64,000 nt of DNA from Parabacteroides sp. (GTDB lineage Bacteria; Bacteroidota; Bacteroidia; Bacteroidales; Tannerellaceae): assembly GCA_019417325.1 (NCBI GenBank), contig DXVO01000005.1, positions 1 to 64,000 on the forward strand. Reading direction: 5' to 3'. Each line of letters starts with the position of its first letter. Position 1 is the first letter of the stretch. This document shows, piece after piece, positions 24,275-33,273 of the stretch. The position numbers were made by a program, and so were the translations under genes. The notes under the pieces are model-generated. The model was not told where the DNA came from, did no database searches, and was given only the letters and a program-made list of their open reading frames with translations.

Positions 24275-26599
24275 TTAGAATGGATATCCAATGGCAAAGT
24301 GAAGTCCCAGCCCATCTTTAAACTTGGGAATGTTGTAATATCCTTTTTTGCCGGTTTCATAGGGAACATGAATGCCGATACCCAAATCCAGGCGAAGAAC
24401 AATAAAGGTCAGGTCATATCGTATGCCGACTCCTGTCCCCAGTGCCAGGTCTTTGAAAAAGTCTTTCAGTTCAAATTGTCCGCCCGGACGGTTTTCATCT
24501 TCACGGATTAGCCAGATATTACCACTATCCAAAAATACAGCCCCGTGTAGGTCTCCTAAAATGGGAAAACGGTATTCCAGATTCGCTTCAAATTTCAGGT
24601 CTCCGGTTTGGTCCAGATAGCCATATTGTGTATTGTTAGGGTGATAACTTCCGGGACCAAGGGTACGGACCGTAAAGGCACGGATACTGTTGGCTCCTCC
24701 TATGTAGAATTGTTCGCCATAAGGTGTTATATCCGAGTTGCCATAACTGTAGGCAGCCCCTGCCATTAAACGTCCTACCAGATGTTGCTTGTGTCCCAGA
24801 TAATAATTATAACGGATTTCACTGGTCAACTTTACGAACTGGGCAAATTTATTCCCGAACAACGTTTTGTTTTTCTCATTGAACTTACTTCCTGTAAGGG
24901 CGTAAATCCCCCCGATTATATTACCAGCCTGTGTGATAGAGGTCTGCCACCAGATATGATTCCTTTTACTGGTGATAGGAGAATCGTCGTAGGTATAGGT
25001 ATATCCCATTGCGGGAATAAACTGGTTTTCCAAACTTAAGCCCAATGCTCTGTTTACATTTATGATAGAGTCAAATTCTGCGGTAGTACGTTGCAACAAC
25101 GAATAAGTCAGTTTGAATGGGGTTACGGAATGCTGGCTGGTTGCCGAAGGTTGGAAATCGTAAGATGCACTTCCTCCGAATGCCAGCATTTTGAAAAATT
25201 TGGCACGGTTCAGCTGGTCAATATAAATACGGAAAGAAGTGCTGGAAGGATATTTCGTATCTCCCTTTACCAGTTTTGGGAAAAGGACCTGGGGGAATGT
25301 CAATGTTGTGTTAACACCTAACTCCCAGCTATTTATTGTAGAACTGTTGCCGACAACGTGACTTCCTGTTTGCCATTCATAAGAACCGCGCAACCGGACA
25401 TTGAAAGTTTCGCCTCCGCCAAAAACATTACGTTTGGTGACACTGAAAATAGCCCCCGGGCCTAATTGCCCGTTACTTTTGGAGGTTACGTTCAACTCCA
25501 GTTCACCATCCAGAGGAAGGTCGTATACCGTATTGATTTTTAGATTCAGTGTATCGCAGCGGCGTGAGGTATCCTTCGGGGTGTATTGCATTTCCGAATA
25601 CCGGAAGACACCCAGGCGCGAAAAACCGGTCTGCGTTTTCTCCTGTTGCTGTTGCGAATAAAATTCACCCGGGCGGAACTTTATCCGGTTGTAAAGCACT
25701 TTGGGACGTACCCTGAGCTTACCCTCATAATAAATAGTCAGGTCTTTATAATGAATGGAGTCGGTGGGTATTTCGTAATCGAAGCCATTCAGATAAACGG
25801 AAATGTCACCTATTTTCCAGGGGCGTAATACTGTGCGGGGTAATCCCGGTTTTGTAGAAATACGTAATGCGACCTTGCCCGGATTTAGTAAAGTATCTGC
25901 TTGATAGGTAATAAAATCAGGGCGGAAATAGTAATATCCGTTGTTACGAAGCAGGGAAGATATCCGTTGTCTTTCTGCTTCCAGTTTTGTCACATTGAAA
26001 TTGTCTCCAATATTTAAAAGCCTGCCTCCTATATTTTTTTGTATCAATGTATCAACCCGGTGGCGTAATCTTACATAAGCGATACTGTCGTAAGTATACG
26101 GCTGGTTCATTTCAACCTTGTAAGTAATTTTTGCCTTTTTCGGATTCTTTGGGTCAGGGTCTATCTGATAGGAAGTCGCCCCATTGAAATAACCATATTC
26201 ACGAAGCAGGTTATAGGCGACCTTGGTTCTTACTTCCGGATTGACCGTATTGATATATATAGGTTTACTCGCCAGTTTCTTGAATATCCATTGCCCGATT
26301 TTACCTTTTTTGTTTACGAAAGCATTATATACCCATAGTCCGAACGGGAAAGGGATACGGATGGAAGAACTTCCCAGTAATGCATTATTAGGCGGATAAG
26401 AGAGTGCAGCTTCGACTTCTGACAGCGCCTCTTCTCCTTCCGGGGTGATGTCTTGATTTTCGACCTCAATCTTTTTAATACCCGTATAGAGCACTTCGTT
26501 TTCGGGCAGATTCTTGGTCGTGGAGCAGGATATGAGGAATGCTAACAAAAAAGATAGCAGTAAGCTCCCTATATGATATATGTATCTTCCTTTTTTCAT
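24275..26599 (-). CDS. tamL: TamL, BamA/TamA-family outer-membrane lipoprotein
   Basis: A 774-residue Omp85-family protein with a lipoprotein signal (LLAFLISCSTTKNLPENE), the mark of the Bacteroidetes TamA variant TamL. POTRA-type repeats occupy ~40-370. The barrel has the conserved end segments YIGGANSIRAFTVRTLGPGS and LALGTGVGIRYDL, ending FAIGYPF. It works with TamB to move proteins or lipids to the outer membrane. It overlaps tamB by 4 bp (26596-26599), so the two are translationally coupled. Confidence 0.93.
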   Translation of the reverse strand: MKKGRYIYHIGSLLLSFLLAFLISCSTTKNLPENEVLYTGIKKIEVENQDITPEGEEALSEVEAALSYPPNNALLGSSSIRIPFPFGLWVYNAFVNKKGKIGQWIFKKLASKPIYINTVNPEVRTKVAYNLLREYGYFNGATSYQIDPDPKNPKKAKITYKVEMNQPYTYDSIAYVRLRHRVDTLIQKNIGGRLLNIGDNFNVTKLEAERQRISSLLRNNGYYYFRPDFITYQADTLLNPGKVALRISTKPGLPRTVLRPWKIGDISVYLNGFDYEIPTDSIHYKDLTIYYEGKLRVRPKVLYNRIKFRPGEFYSQQQQEKTQTGFSRLGVFRYSEMQYTPKDTSRRCDTLNLKINTVYDLPLDGELELNVTSKSNGQLGPGAIFSVTKRNVFGGGETFNVRLRGSYEWQTGSHVVGNSSTINSWELGVNTTLTFPQVLFPKLVKGDTKYPSSTSFRIYIDQLNRAKFFKMLAFGGSASYDFQPSATSQHSVTPFKLTYSLLQRTTAEFDSIINVNRALGLSLENQFIPAMGYTYTYDDSPITSKRNHIWWQTSITQAGNIIGGIYALTGSKFNEKNKTLFGNKFAQFVKLTSEIRYNYYLGHKQHLVGRLMAGAAYSYGNSDITPYGEQFYIGGANSIRAFTVRTLGPGSYHPNNTQYGYLDQTGDLKFEANLEYRFPILGDLHGAVFLDSGNIWLIREDENRPGGQFELKDFFKDLALGTGVGIRYDLTFIVLRLDLGIGIHVPYETGKKGYYNIPKFKDGLGLHFAIGYPF

Positions 26600-29500
26600 T
26601 TTGTCTCTTCTGTTTTTTCTTCCTTAACCGGTTTTACCTTGTTCTTTTTAAAAATAAACAGTTCACGAAGATGGCGCATTTTTTTACGAAGTACGATACC
26701 GGCGCCTGTTTCTGTGATTACCCCTTCCAATAAACTTTCATAGTTTTTGTTGTGGAAGAGTTTGATATACCGGGTACCGCTGCCATCCAAACGATATTCG
26801 ATTGATACATTATCGATGAACGGCTGTGTCTGTCCCTGTTGATTGGCATTTTGCCCGGTAGAGATACGTCCACCGAGAATAATGCTGATACGGTCGTTAT
26901 AGAAACGTTTGGCAAAACGGAATGAGAAGTCTGTTCTTGAACCTCCTCCGGCTGTTCCGTTTTCATCATATTGTTCCATACCGAGGGATATATCCACCGA
27001 TTTAAGTGCGCTACCGGCAATATTGTTAATTTCACTTTGCAGGAAGCTGTTCAGGGCGGAACCCATATCCAGACTCGGCTTCTTGGATGTGGAATTTTTA
27101 TCGTTTACATTCAGGTACATGCCTGTAACAAGCATGGTTACTGCGATTTGCGCCCGTTCGCTTTCACCCAGTTTGGCTAATTCCTGTTGCATGCTTTGGT
27201 CTTCAGGAGCGGAAATAATAAATTGAAGTTGCAGGTTTTCAAGCGTTTCTTTGATAGCAACTCCCACATTGAAAGTTACAAGACGTGCCGGTTGTTCTCC
27301 TATTGTGACGGATGCCCTTACCCGCTCCGTAGCCGTCAGGTTCATCATCGGGTCCATCGGGTTACCACTCCATTGCACATAGCTTCCGGATTGTATATTA
27401 AATTCTTTCAGCGGGATAATCGGCAGGGCATATTTTACCGTTCCGCCGGACAAGGTATATCGTCCGTTTAATATCATGTCTCCTTGTGTTGTGTACTGGA
27501 AAGACAAATCTCCGCCGCCTTCCAGTTGTATACGGCTGGATTCGTCCGGGGTAATATCTGCATTCAAACGGACTGACTGGTCGATATGGATCGTCATCAA
27601 CATATCCAGCCCTCCTATGGGCAGAGGCGATTCCGGTCTGCGTATACGGGTAATTAATGTATCGGAGAAGTCCACAAAAGTAACCAGGTCGGCAAGCCTG
27701 TCTTGTGCTGTAAGCGGGGATTCCTGCATGACATAAGTCACATTCGTTCCTCCCAGAAGTTCCAGTTCTCCACGCATCATCAAGGTGCTGAGTGGTCCTT
27801 TCAACGTGGAGTTCAGGTTGACAAGCAATTTTCCATATACCATGCTCTCCTTCGTTTTCTTTGTGTTCAGCAATTGCATTTCGTGGGCGGTCAGACGCAA
27901 ATCGGCAAGCATTTTTGCCGGATCGTGGAAGTTGATGTTTCCGTCTATAACAAAAGGATTTGTTGTAGAAGTATAGATACTATAATTGTCGAAATCCATC
28001 AGATTATCATTGACTTTAATTTCTTTGGGGTCGAAATTGAAAGAAGTTCCGACTGCAGTAACGTATACAGCAGCACTGTCTAACCGCATATTACCATTAA
28101 CTTTCGGTAGCTTGCTGGAACCGGAAATCTCCATTTCTCCTTGTAGCTTCCCGTTCAGCTTTGCCATATTGTCGGGAATGAACGGGTTTACCATTTCCAG
28201 AGGAAGGTCGGTAATGTTGATGTTTCCATCTATATGGTCTTGCTTCCCGGCCGTGTAGTGAGCCATGATGGAAGCCACTTCATTCTTGTCTCGGAATAAG
28301 TGCATATCCACTTGGTGATTGTTATCCCCTACAGGCAGGTATACTGTATTGAACATAAGCTCTCCGACCCTTCCTCCATCATAGAACAGGCTGTCTATAT
28401 AAGCGTCGGCTACAACCAGGAAATTACTGTCGGACGGAGCATATTGCAGGTCGGCATTCAGCAGCCCCCGCATAGTAGGCAAGTCCGGGAAACTCTTGGA
28501 GATAAGATTCAGGTCGATTTGAGATAACTCGGCATGAAGTTCTTCCATTTTTCCATCTTCCGGCAAAGAATGTATCCACAGGGAAGAGTTCTCCAATCCG
28601 GAAAAGCGCACGTTGGCGGCAATATCTTTTATATTTTTATAAAGGATATAATTATCCGGATTTAACTTAAATGGACGGAATACGAGAATCGGGTCTTCAG
28701 GGAACAGGTGCAGGCGGAAACCTTCCCGCTCCTTGTCGGCGCGTAATCCGATATATATACCGGTATTGCCTTGCCCGTCAGTGTAGCGAAGTTCCGCATC
28801 GGCAAAAGTGCTCCGTATTTTACCGGTAAGCCCAGCCGTAAACGGAGATTGCTTACGGAATTTTGTTTTTACTACTCTTGCATCATATAATAATCCGAGA
28901 GAGTCTTCGTGCATTTTGAAGCAAATGGTATCTATACGTGTAGTATCCTGCATTAGCGAAAAGAGGTCGGCGTCCATTTGGAATCCGTCTTCCGGAGAAG
29001 TAGACGCAACTATTTGCAGGTTATTGAAAGTGATGTTCTCTTCCTGAAGGATGTTGTAAATAGGATTGTCTTTCCCTGCTGTAATCCGCAAATCCATATC
29101 CGGCATTAACGGGCGGAATGACGGCAGGTCAATGACCGAATCCCTTTCGAGTTGCAGGTTTATGTTATTATTGATTTTCGTGAATTTATCAGCCAGTGTT
29201 TCAATATCCATATTTCCTGTCAAAACAATACCTAAATCACCGGCATGGAAAGATACCCGTGTCGTGTCTACTGTACTTTGAGCATGTAAGGTAAGTGTTT
29301 TTGGACGGAATTTTCCGGTATTTGTAATTAATTCCCAGTTACCCAGCGTAACATCTATCAGGTTGTTTTTCCCCATATCCGTTTCTGCCTCGGAAAACAG
29401 TTGGAAGGAAGTTGCCAGCGAATCCTTCATCAGGTGCATGCCATATAAATCGAGATTATCCACGTCTGCAATCAACATCGCTTTGATTTCTTTCTTTAGC

Positions 29501-31227
29501 AAAGTAGCATTTAGCGACATATCGATTTTAGCCAGCGGATATAAGCTCTTCAGGTCAAACAGTAAAAGATTCTTTTCCAGTGAGCCTTTCAGGGTTACAT
29601 CTGCAATGGAAGATGCCCCGTATAAAATATCACTTATTGTTCCATCTACTTTAGCATGGGTACGGGCGGAAAACGGGTCATATCCTTTTCCTTCGGCATG
29701 TAGCGAGACTGTCATTCTGTAAAGGGAGTCCTGAGGCAGGAAATGGACCGGTTCCAGACTGTCTGTTTTCAAATCCACTCCATATGTTTCCAATAGAGGA
29801 TTGAAACGGGCAGAAAGCTCGACTTTCCCTTTGTCTTGCAATAGCTTGATTTGTGCCTGATATTCTCCTTTCCTAAGGGAGCCTTCCCCGGTAAGCCGTA
29901 TACCTTCCGGTATATTATAACGTACTCTTTCTTTTACTGGTAGTGTACTGAGGATAAAATCCAGATTTCCGGTTTTAGCGTCCAGTTGGAAATCGCCGGA
30001 GCGGGTGATACTATCGGTTATATTCTGTAGTTTTCCGGATACATCCAGATTAAAAGTTCCCGGTATTTCTCCTTTCAGTTGACGGAGACGGAGAGCTGCT
30101 AAATTGCCTTCTACTCCGGCTGTCACGGAAAGCGGCTTGGTAGGGAATGACTTTTTCAGTCCGTCCGGCAATGTTCCTGCAAACGTGAATAGGTCCTCTT
30201 TTCCGAGAGAGGCGGTGAGCAATGCATGCAACGTCCCCTCCGGTTTGTCTGCGAAAGAACTCCAGGGCACATTTGCCAGCAGACGTACTTCAGAATAGGG
30301 TGTTTTGAGCAGAAGTTGAGGTACTTGTATTGTTGTGCTATCGCTTGCCAAATTTCCGGTAAGTGAGTTGATGGTCAGACCGGAACGGTCGATAGCATTC
30401 ATTTCCAGTATATTTGCATTCATTTCCAGCCCTGCATATAAAACAGAATCTAATGAGATGTTCACATTGTTCAGGGCAAGGTGCATCGGGTCGAAACCGG
30501 GTTGTTCCTTTTTGTTGTCGCCATCATAATTGAATGATGAATTGGATAACCTGAATTCTTTAGCTCCGTACCGTTCTGTCCCGAGGTCGACAAAACCACC
30601 TGTCAGGCTGGCTTTGTCTATATAAGTTGCCAAACGAAGTGAATCGTTTGGCATTTGCAGTGCGAAAGCAACGCGGTCCAGATTTATTTTTTCCAATAGC
30701 AGAATCCAGTTAACAACGGTTGTCGTTGTATCTGTTTTGGGAGTGGTATCGTTCATTAACAGAGTAATAGCTGCATCTGAAAGCTCTACGGTATTCAGGC
30801 GTGCCGTCTCTTTTCCTAAATTCACACGGTCTGCATGGAGATAGAACCGGTCCAGGTTTCCTTTTATTTCCATGCCTTCGATTAGTTTCCCTGTGTTAAC
30901 CTTTACCTTGTTCAGGTCGACGGCTTCAACCAGTACTTCTTTCTTGAGTAAAGGAAGCGGCCGGATACTTACTTTAAGGCTTTCGAGGTCGAGCAATGTA
31001 TCGGGGGTAGAAATAACCTGCACTTTTCCAACGGTCAGGTCTAATGGAAAAGATAGCCGTATTTCCCCAATACCTATCTGCATGCCTGTAGCTTCGCTGG
31101 CGTATTGGGTAGCCAATCGCACCGCAAATTTCTGGAAAGGAGGTATATAGAGTAGAATAGAAACTATGAATACCAATACAACCGGTATTAGAAGCACAAT
31201 CCCTATCCGCTTAATCCAACGTCTCAT
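26596..31227 (-). CDS. tamB: TamB, translocation and assembly module inner-membrane component
   Basis: A 1543-residue AsmA-like/DUF490 protein. One N-terminal anchor helix (IGIVLLIPVVLVFIVSILLYI, residues ~8-28) is followed by a very long periplasmic beta-rich region, which in the family forms a groove bridging the envelope. The C-terminal DUF490 domain (YTLSGGTVKYALPIIPLKEF onward) contacts the barrel partner TamL, encoded next with a 4-bp overlap. A tail of ~25 charged residues (KKNKVKPVKEEKTEETK) ends the protein. A consensus promoter lies at 31300-31331. Confidence 0.93.
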   Translation of the reverse strand: MRRWIKRIGIVLLIPVVLVFIVSILLYIPPFQKFAVRLATQYASEATGMQIGIGEIRLSFPLDLTVGKVQVISTPDTLLDLESLKVSIRPLPLLKKEVLVEAVDLNKVKVNTGKLIEGMEIKGNLDRFYLHADRVNLGKETARLNTVELSDAAITLLMNDTTPKTDTTTTVVNWILLLEKINLDRVAFALQMPNDSLRLATYIDKASLTGGFVDLGTERYGAKEFRLSNSSFNYDGDNKKEQPGFDPMHLALNNVNISLDSVLYAGLEMNANILEMNAIDRSGLTINSLTGNLASDSTTIQVPQLLLKTPYSEVRLLANVPWSSFADKPEGTLHALLTASLGKEDLFTFAGTLPDGLKKSFPTKPLSVTAGVEGNLAALRLRQLKGEIPGTFNLDVSGKLQNITDSITRSGDFQLDAKTGNLDFILSTLPVKERVRYNIPEGIRLTGEGSLRKGEYQAQIKLLQDKGKVELSARFNPLLETYGVDLKTDSLEPVHFLPQDSLYRMTVSLHAEGKGYDPFSARTHAKVDGTISDILYGASSIADVTLKGSLEKNLLLFDLKSLYPLAKIDMSLNATLLKKEIKAMLIADVDNLDLYGMHLMKDSLATSFQLFSEAETDMGKNNLIDVTLGNWELITNTGKFRPKTLTLHAQSTVDTTRVSFHAGDLGIVLTGNMDIETLADKFTKINNNINLQLERDSVIDLPSFRPLMPDMDLRITAGKDNPIYNILQEENITFNNLQIVASTSPEDGFQMDADLFSLMQDTTRIDTICFKMHEDSLGLLYDARVVKTKFRKQSPFTAGLTGKIRSTFADAELRYTDGQGNTGIYIGLRADKEREGFRLHLFPEDPILVFRPFKLNPDNYILYKNIKDIAANVRFSGLENSSLWIHSLPEDGKMEELHAELSQIDLNLISKSFPDLPTMRGLLNADLQYAPSDSNFLVVADAYIDSLFYDGGRVGELMFNTVYLPVGDNNHQVDMHLFRDKNEVASIMAHYTAGKQDHIDGNINITDLPLEMVNPFIPDNMAKLNGKLQGEMEISGSSKLPKVNGNMRLDSAAVYVTAVGTSFNFDPKEIKVNDNLMDFDNYSIYTSTTNPFVIDGNINFHDPAKMLADLRLTAHEMQLLNTKKTKESMVYGKLLVNLNSTLKGPLSTLMMRGELELLGGTNVTYVMQESPLTAQDRLADLVTFVDFSDTLITRIRRPESPLPIGGLDMLMTIHIDQSVRLNADITPDESSRIQLEGGGDLSFQYTTQGDMILNGRYTLSGGTVKYALPIIPLKEFNIQSGSYVQWSGNPMDPMMNLTATERVRASVTIGEQPARLVTFNVGVAIKETLENLQLQFIISAPEDQSMQQELAKLGESERAQIAVTMLVTGMYLNVNDKNSTSKKPSLDMGSALNSFLQSEINNIAGSALKSVDISLGMEQYDENGTAGGGSRTDFSFRFAKRFYNDRISIILGGRISTGQNANQQGQTQPFIDNVSIEYRLDGSGTRYIKLFHNKNYESLLEGVITETGAGIVLRKKMRHLRELFIFKKNKVKPVKEEKTEETK

Positions 31228-31299
31228 CTGCTATTCGTATTCTCTATTTTTGTACTATGATAACGGTTAAAACACGTATTTTGTTTCAGATTTATTAAA

Positions 31300-31331
31300 C
31301 AAATATAGCATAAAAATAAATGAGGCGCAAA
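31300..31331 (-). promoter_or_regulatory. tamB-tamL promoter
   Basis: On the minus strand: TTTG (31328-31331), 20-nt spacer and TATATTTG (31300-31307). The divergent gene has its own -7 box TACATTTG at 31341-31348. Confidence 0.72.
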
Positions 31332-31369
31332 AAAGATAATTACATTTGTGAAGAATAAAGAGTATCATT

Positions 31370-32149
31370 ATGTTAGATGTAGAGAGCCTTTGTGTAAAAG
31401 TACGGGAGATAGCCCTCGAAGCAGGCGCTTTCCTGAGAGAGCAACGCGAAAAATTCGATGGTAGCCGGGTGGAAGAGAAGAGTGCACACAACTATGTGTC
31501 GTATGTGGATAAGGAATCCGAACGGCGGCTGGTAGAACAGCTTTCCGCATTACTGCCTGAGGCGGGATTTATTGCAGAAGAAGGGACTGGTAGCCTGGAC
31601 GGACAGGAATATTGCTGGGTGATAGACCCGCTGGACGGTACTTCCAACTATATCCATGATATGGCTCCTTATGCGGTGAGTATTGCTTTACGAACCAGGG
31701 AGGAAATTATATTGGGTGTAGTATATGAGGTTTGCCGGGATGAATGCTTTTATGCCTGGAAAGGGAGTAAAGCCTATTTGAACGGGAAAGAGATACATGT
31801 GTCCGGTATACGGGAATTCGATAAAGCGTTTATCGCTATAGGCTTTCCTTATGATTCAGACCATTACCGCCCGACGGCCCTGCATTTGGTTGATAAATTA
31901 TATGGCTTTGCCGGAGGTACCCGTCTTCTGGGTTCTGCCGCCTCTGAAATTTGTTATGTCGCAGCAGGGCGCTTTGAAGCACGTATAGAAGGATTCCTTG
32001 GCCCATGGGACGTTGCGGCTGCAGGGATTATCCTGATGCAGGCAGGTGGTATGCTGACGGATTTTGACGGAAAAGATACCTGGTCGTCGGGTAAGCAGGT
32101 AGTGGCAAGTAATGGGGCATTGCATGGTACGATTCTCTCTTTAATTTAG
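31370..32149 (+). CDS. suhB: inositol-monophosphatase-family phosphatase
   Basis: A 259-residue Mg-dependent phosphatase. Metal-binding motifs are EEGT (residues ~71-74), WVIDPLDGTSNYIHDM (~84-99) and GPWDVAAAGIILMQAGG (~212-228), the standard IMPase set. It probably hydrolyses inositol phosphate or a related sugar or nucleotide phosphate; CysQ-like bisphosphate nucleotidase activity is an alternative, because family members are hard to separate by motif alone. It is transcribed divergently from tamB, and palindrome array 2 follows its stop. Confidence 0.87.
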   Translation: MLDVESLCVKVREIALEAGAFLREQREKFDGSRVEEKSAHNYVSYVDKESERRLVEQLSALLPEAGFIAEEGTGSLDGQEYCWVIDPLDGTSNYIHDMAPYAVSIALRTREEIILGVVYEVCRDECFYAWKGSKAYLNGKEIHVSGIREFDKAFIAIGFPYDSDHYRPTALHLVDKLYGFAGGTRLLGSAASEICYVAAGRFEARIEGFLGPWDVAAAGIILMQAGGMLTDFDGKDTWSSGKQVVASNGALHGTILSLI

Positions 32150-32155
32150 AAATTC

Positions 32156-32209
32156 CATAGTTATGCTTTTTCGGAATCATAACTATGATTTTCCGAAAAC
32201 ATAACTATG
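32156..32209. repeat. 22-bp phased palindrome array 2 (CATA-GT/AC-TATG)
   Basis: Three 10-bp palindromes: CATAGTTATG at 32156-32165, CATAACTATG at 32178-32187 and again at 32200-32209. Centres are 32160.5, 32182.5 and 32204.5, exactly 22 bp apart. The 12-bp spacers are also nearly palindromic and related to each other by inversion (TTTTTCGGAA and TTTTCCGAAAA). It lies between the convergent ends of the IMPase and beta-barrel genes. Confidence 0.7.
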
Positions 32210-32244
32210 AAGCAGGAAAAACATGCTGTAATGTTCCGGTTCTG

Positions 32245-33051
32245 TTAGAACGCCCATTTCTTTCCGTAAAGCATGTATTGCGGTTGTAAGCCTCCTCCTT
32301 GGTAAGCACGTTCAAAATTAATTCCGACTCCGAATTTGAATCCGTCATTTGCTTTGAATTCGACTGCCCCCCCGACATTCGTATGGTTGAAGAACGGGTT
32401 CATCAGCATATGTGGGTTATGTTGCTCGTTGGCACTATAGAAAGCATATTGTCCCCAACCTTTTATATCCACCTTGTCTGTCAATTCGTAATTCGCCATT
32501 ACGTTGAAGCCTCCCATAAATTGGGAAGAGAGGTTGAACGGGGTGAAAAAGCGACCTCCGAAAGCTCCTCCGGCGATTGTCAACCGGTCTTTGTTCCATA
32601 CAAGTTGAGGCATGAGACGGGTTAGTCCGCCTGCTCCGGGCCAGGTATATTGCTGTCCGGTAGCGGTAAAGGTCAATCGTTCGCTAATCGGGATAACGGA
32701 TGTTTCCGAGAAATCCAGAGCCATAGGGGATATCTGTTGCAGCATGGGAGCGTATACGTTGAAAAACGGACGGTATGCCGAAGAATGAACCTGCATGTCC
32801 ATCGGACGTTCCGGCAAGGACGGTGAGGTGAAGTTCGGGACAAACTTCCTCAGTTGGGCATCTATCAATTGTCTGCCGGATGGGGTATAGGAATTAATTA
32901 ATGATTTGGGCATTTCCAGTTTAAATACGGCGTATTTGGGCATTGCAATCATCTTTCCTTCTTTATTCCGAACCCATGTGAAGTTGGATTGCGCTTGGAT
33001 TGCGAAAACGGCGAACAGGGATAAAATTAAAAATAATCCTCTTTTCTTCAT
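32245..33051 (-). CDS. exported outer-membrane beta-barrel-like protein, unknown function
   Basis: A 268-residue protein with signal peptide MKKRGLFLILSLFAVFAIQA. No named domain is recognised. The C-terminal part alternates hydrophobic and polar residues with many G, N and aromatic residues (GGFNVMANYELTDKVDIKGW), as in small outer-membrane barrels, ending KKWAF. A longer frame reaches 33141 but has no signal peptide and runs into palindrome array 3; a -7 box (TATCTTTG, minus 33083-33090) 32 bp before the ATG at 33051 also supports the shorter form. Confidence 0.75.
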   Translation of the reverse strand: MKKRGLFLILSLFAVFAIQAQSNFTWVRNKEGKMIAMPKYAVFKLEMPKSLINSYTPSGRQLIDAQLRKFVPNFTSPSLPERPMDMQVHSSAYRPFFNVYAPMLQQISPMALDFSETSVIPISERLTFTATGQQYTWPGAGGLTRLMPQLVWNKDRLTIAGGAFGGRFFTPFNLSSQFMGGFNVMANYELTDKVDIKGWGQYAFYSANEQHNPHMLMNPFFNHTNVGGAVEFKANDGFKFGVGINFERAYQGGGLQPQYMLYGKKWAF

Positions 33052-33116
33052 AACCAATGGTTTTAAACGGGTTATTTGTTTACAAAGATAATCAAATAAG
33101 TGTGATTTCCTATTTT

Positions 33117-33178
33117 CAAAACATAGGTGTTTTGATTTCAAAGCATATATGTTTTAAATGCAAAACACCTATGTTTTG
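33117..33178. repeat. 22-bp phased palindrome array 3 (CAAAACA-n4-TGTTTTG)
   Basis: Three 18-bp palindromes: CAAAACATAGGTGTTTTG (33117-33134), a weaker CAAAGCATATATGTTTTA (33139-33156) and CAAAACACCTATGTTTTG (33161-33178). Centres 33125.5, 33147.5 and 33169.5 are exactly 22 bp apart. The outer two are mutual inverse copies, so with flanking bases the locus is a perfect 22-bp inverted repeat (33113-33134 with 33161-33182). It lies directly upstream of the promoter of the 32245-33051 gene. Confidence 0.7.
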
Positions 33179-33210
33179 AAAACAGGGTAGGGGGGAGATG
33201 AATAGGGGCA

Positions 33211-33246
33211 TTAAAAAAGGGACTGCCGGTTAAAAGACAGTCCCTT
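33211..33246 (-). terminator. terminator of the susC-susD transcript
   Basis: AAGGGACTG (33217-33225) pairs with CAGTCCCTT (33238-33246); on the minus strand the stem is followed by a run of T (from the A run at 33213-33218). Confidence 0.85.
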
Positions 33247-33273
33247 CAAATTAGTTATCGTTAACTAATTTTC

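Noticed and set aside
27703..28083. 126-codon plus-strand ORF inside tamB
   Set aside because: It is antisense to a clearly coding region; similar antisense frames occur throughout tamB, dnaE and carB because of codon bias.
33052..33141. N-terminal extension of the 32245-33051 protein
   Set aside because: It removes the signal peptide from the N-terminus and translates part of palindrome array 3 and the promoter.
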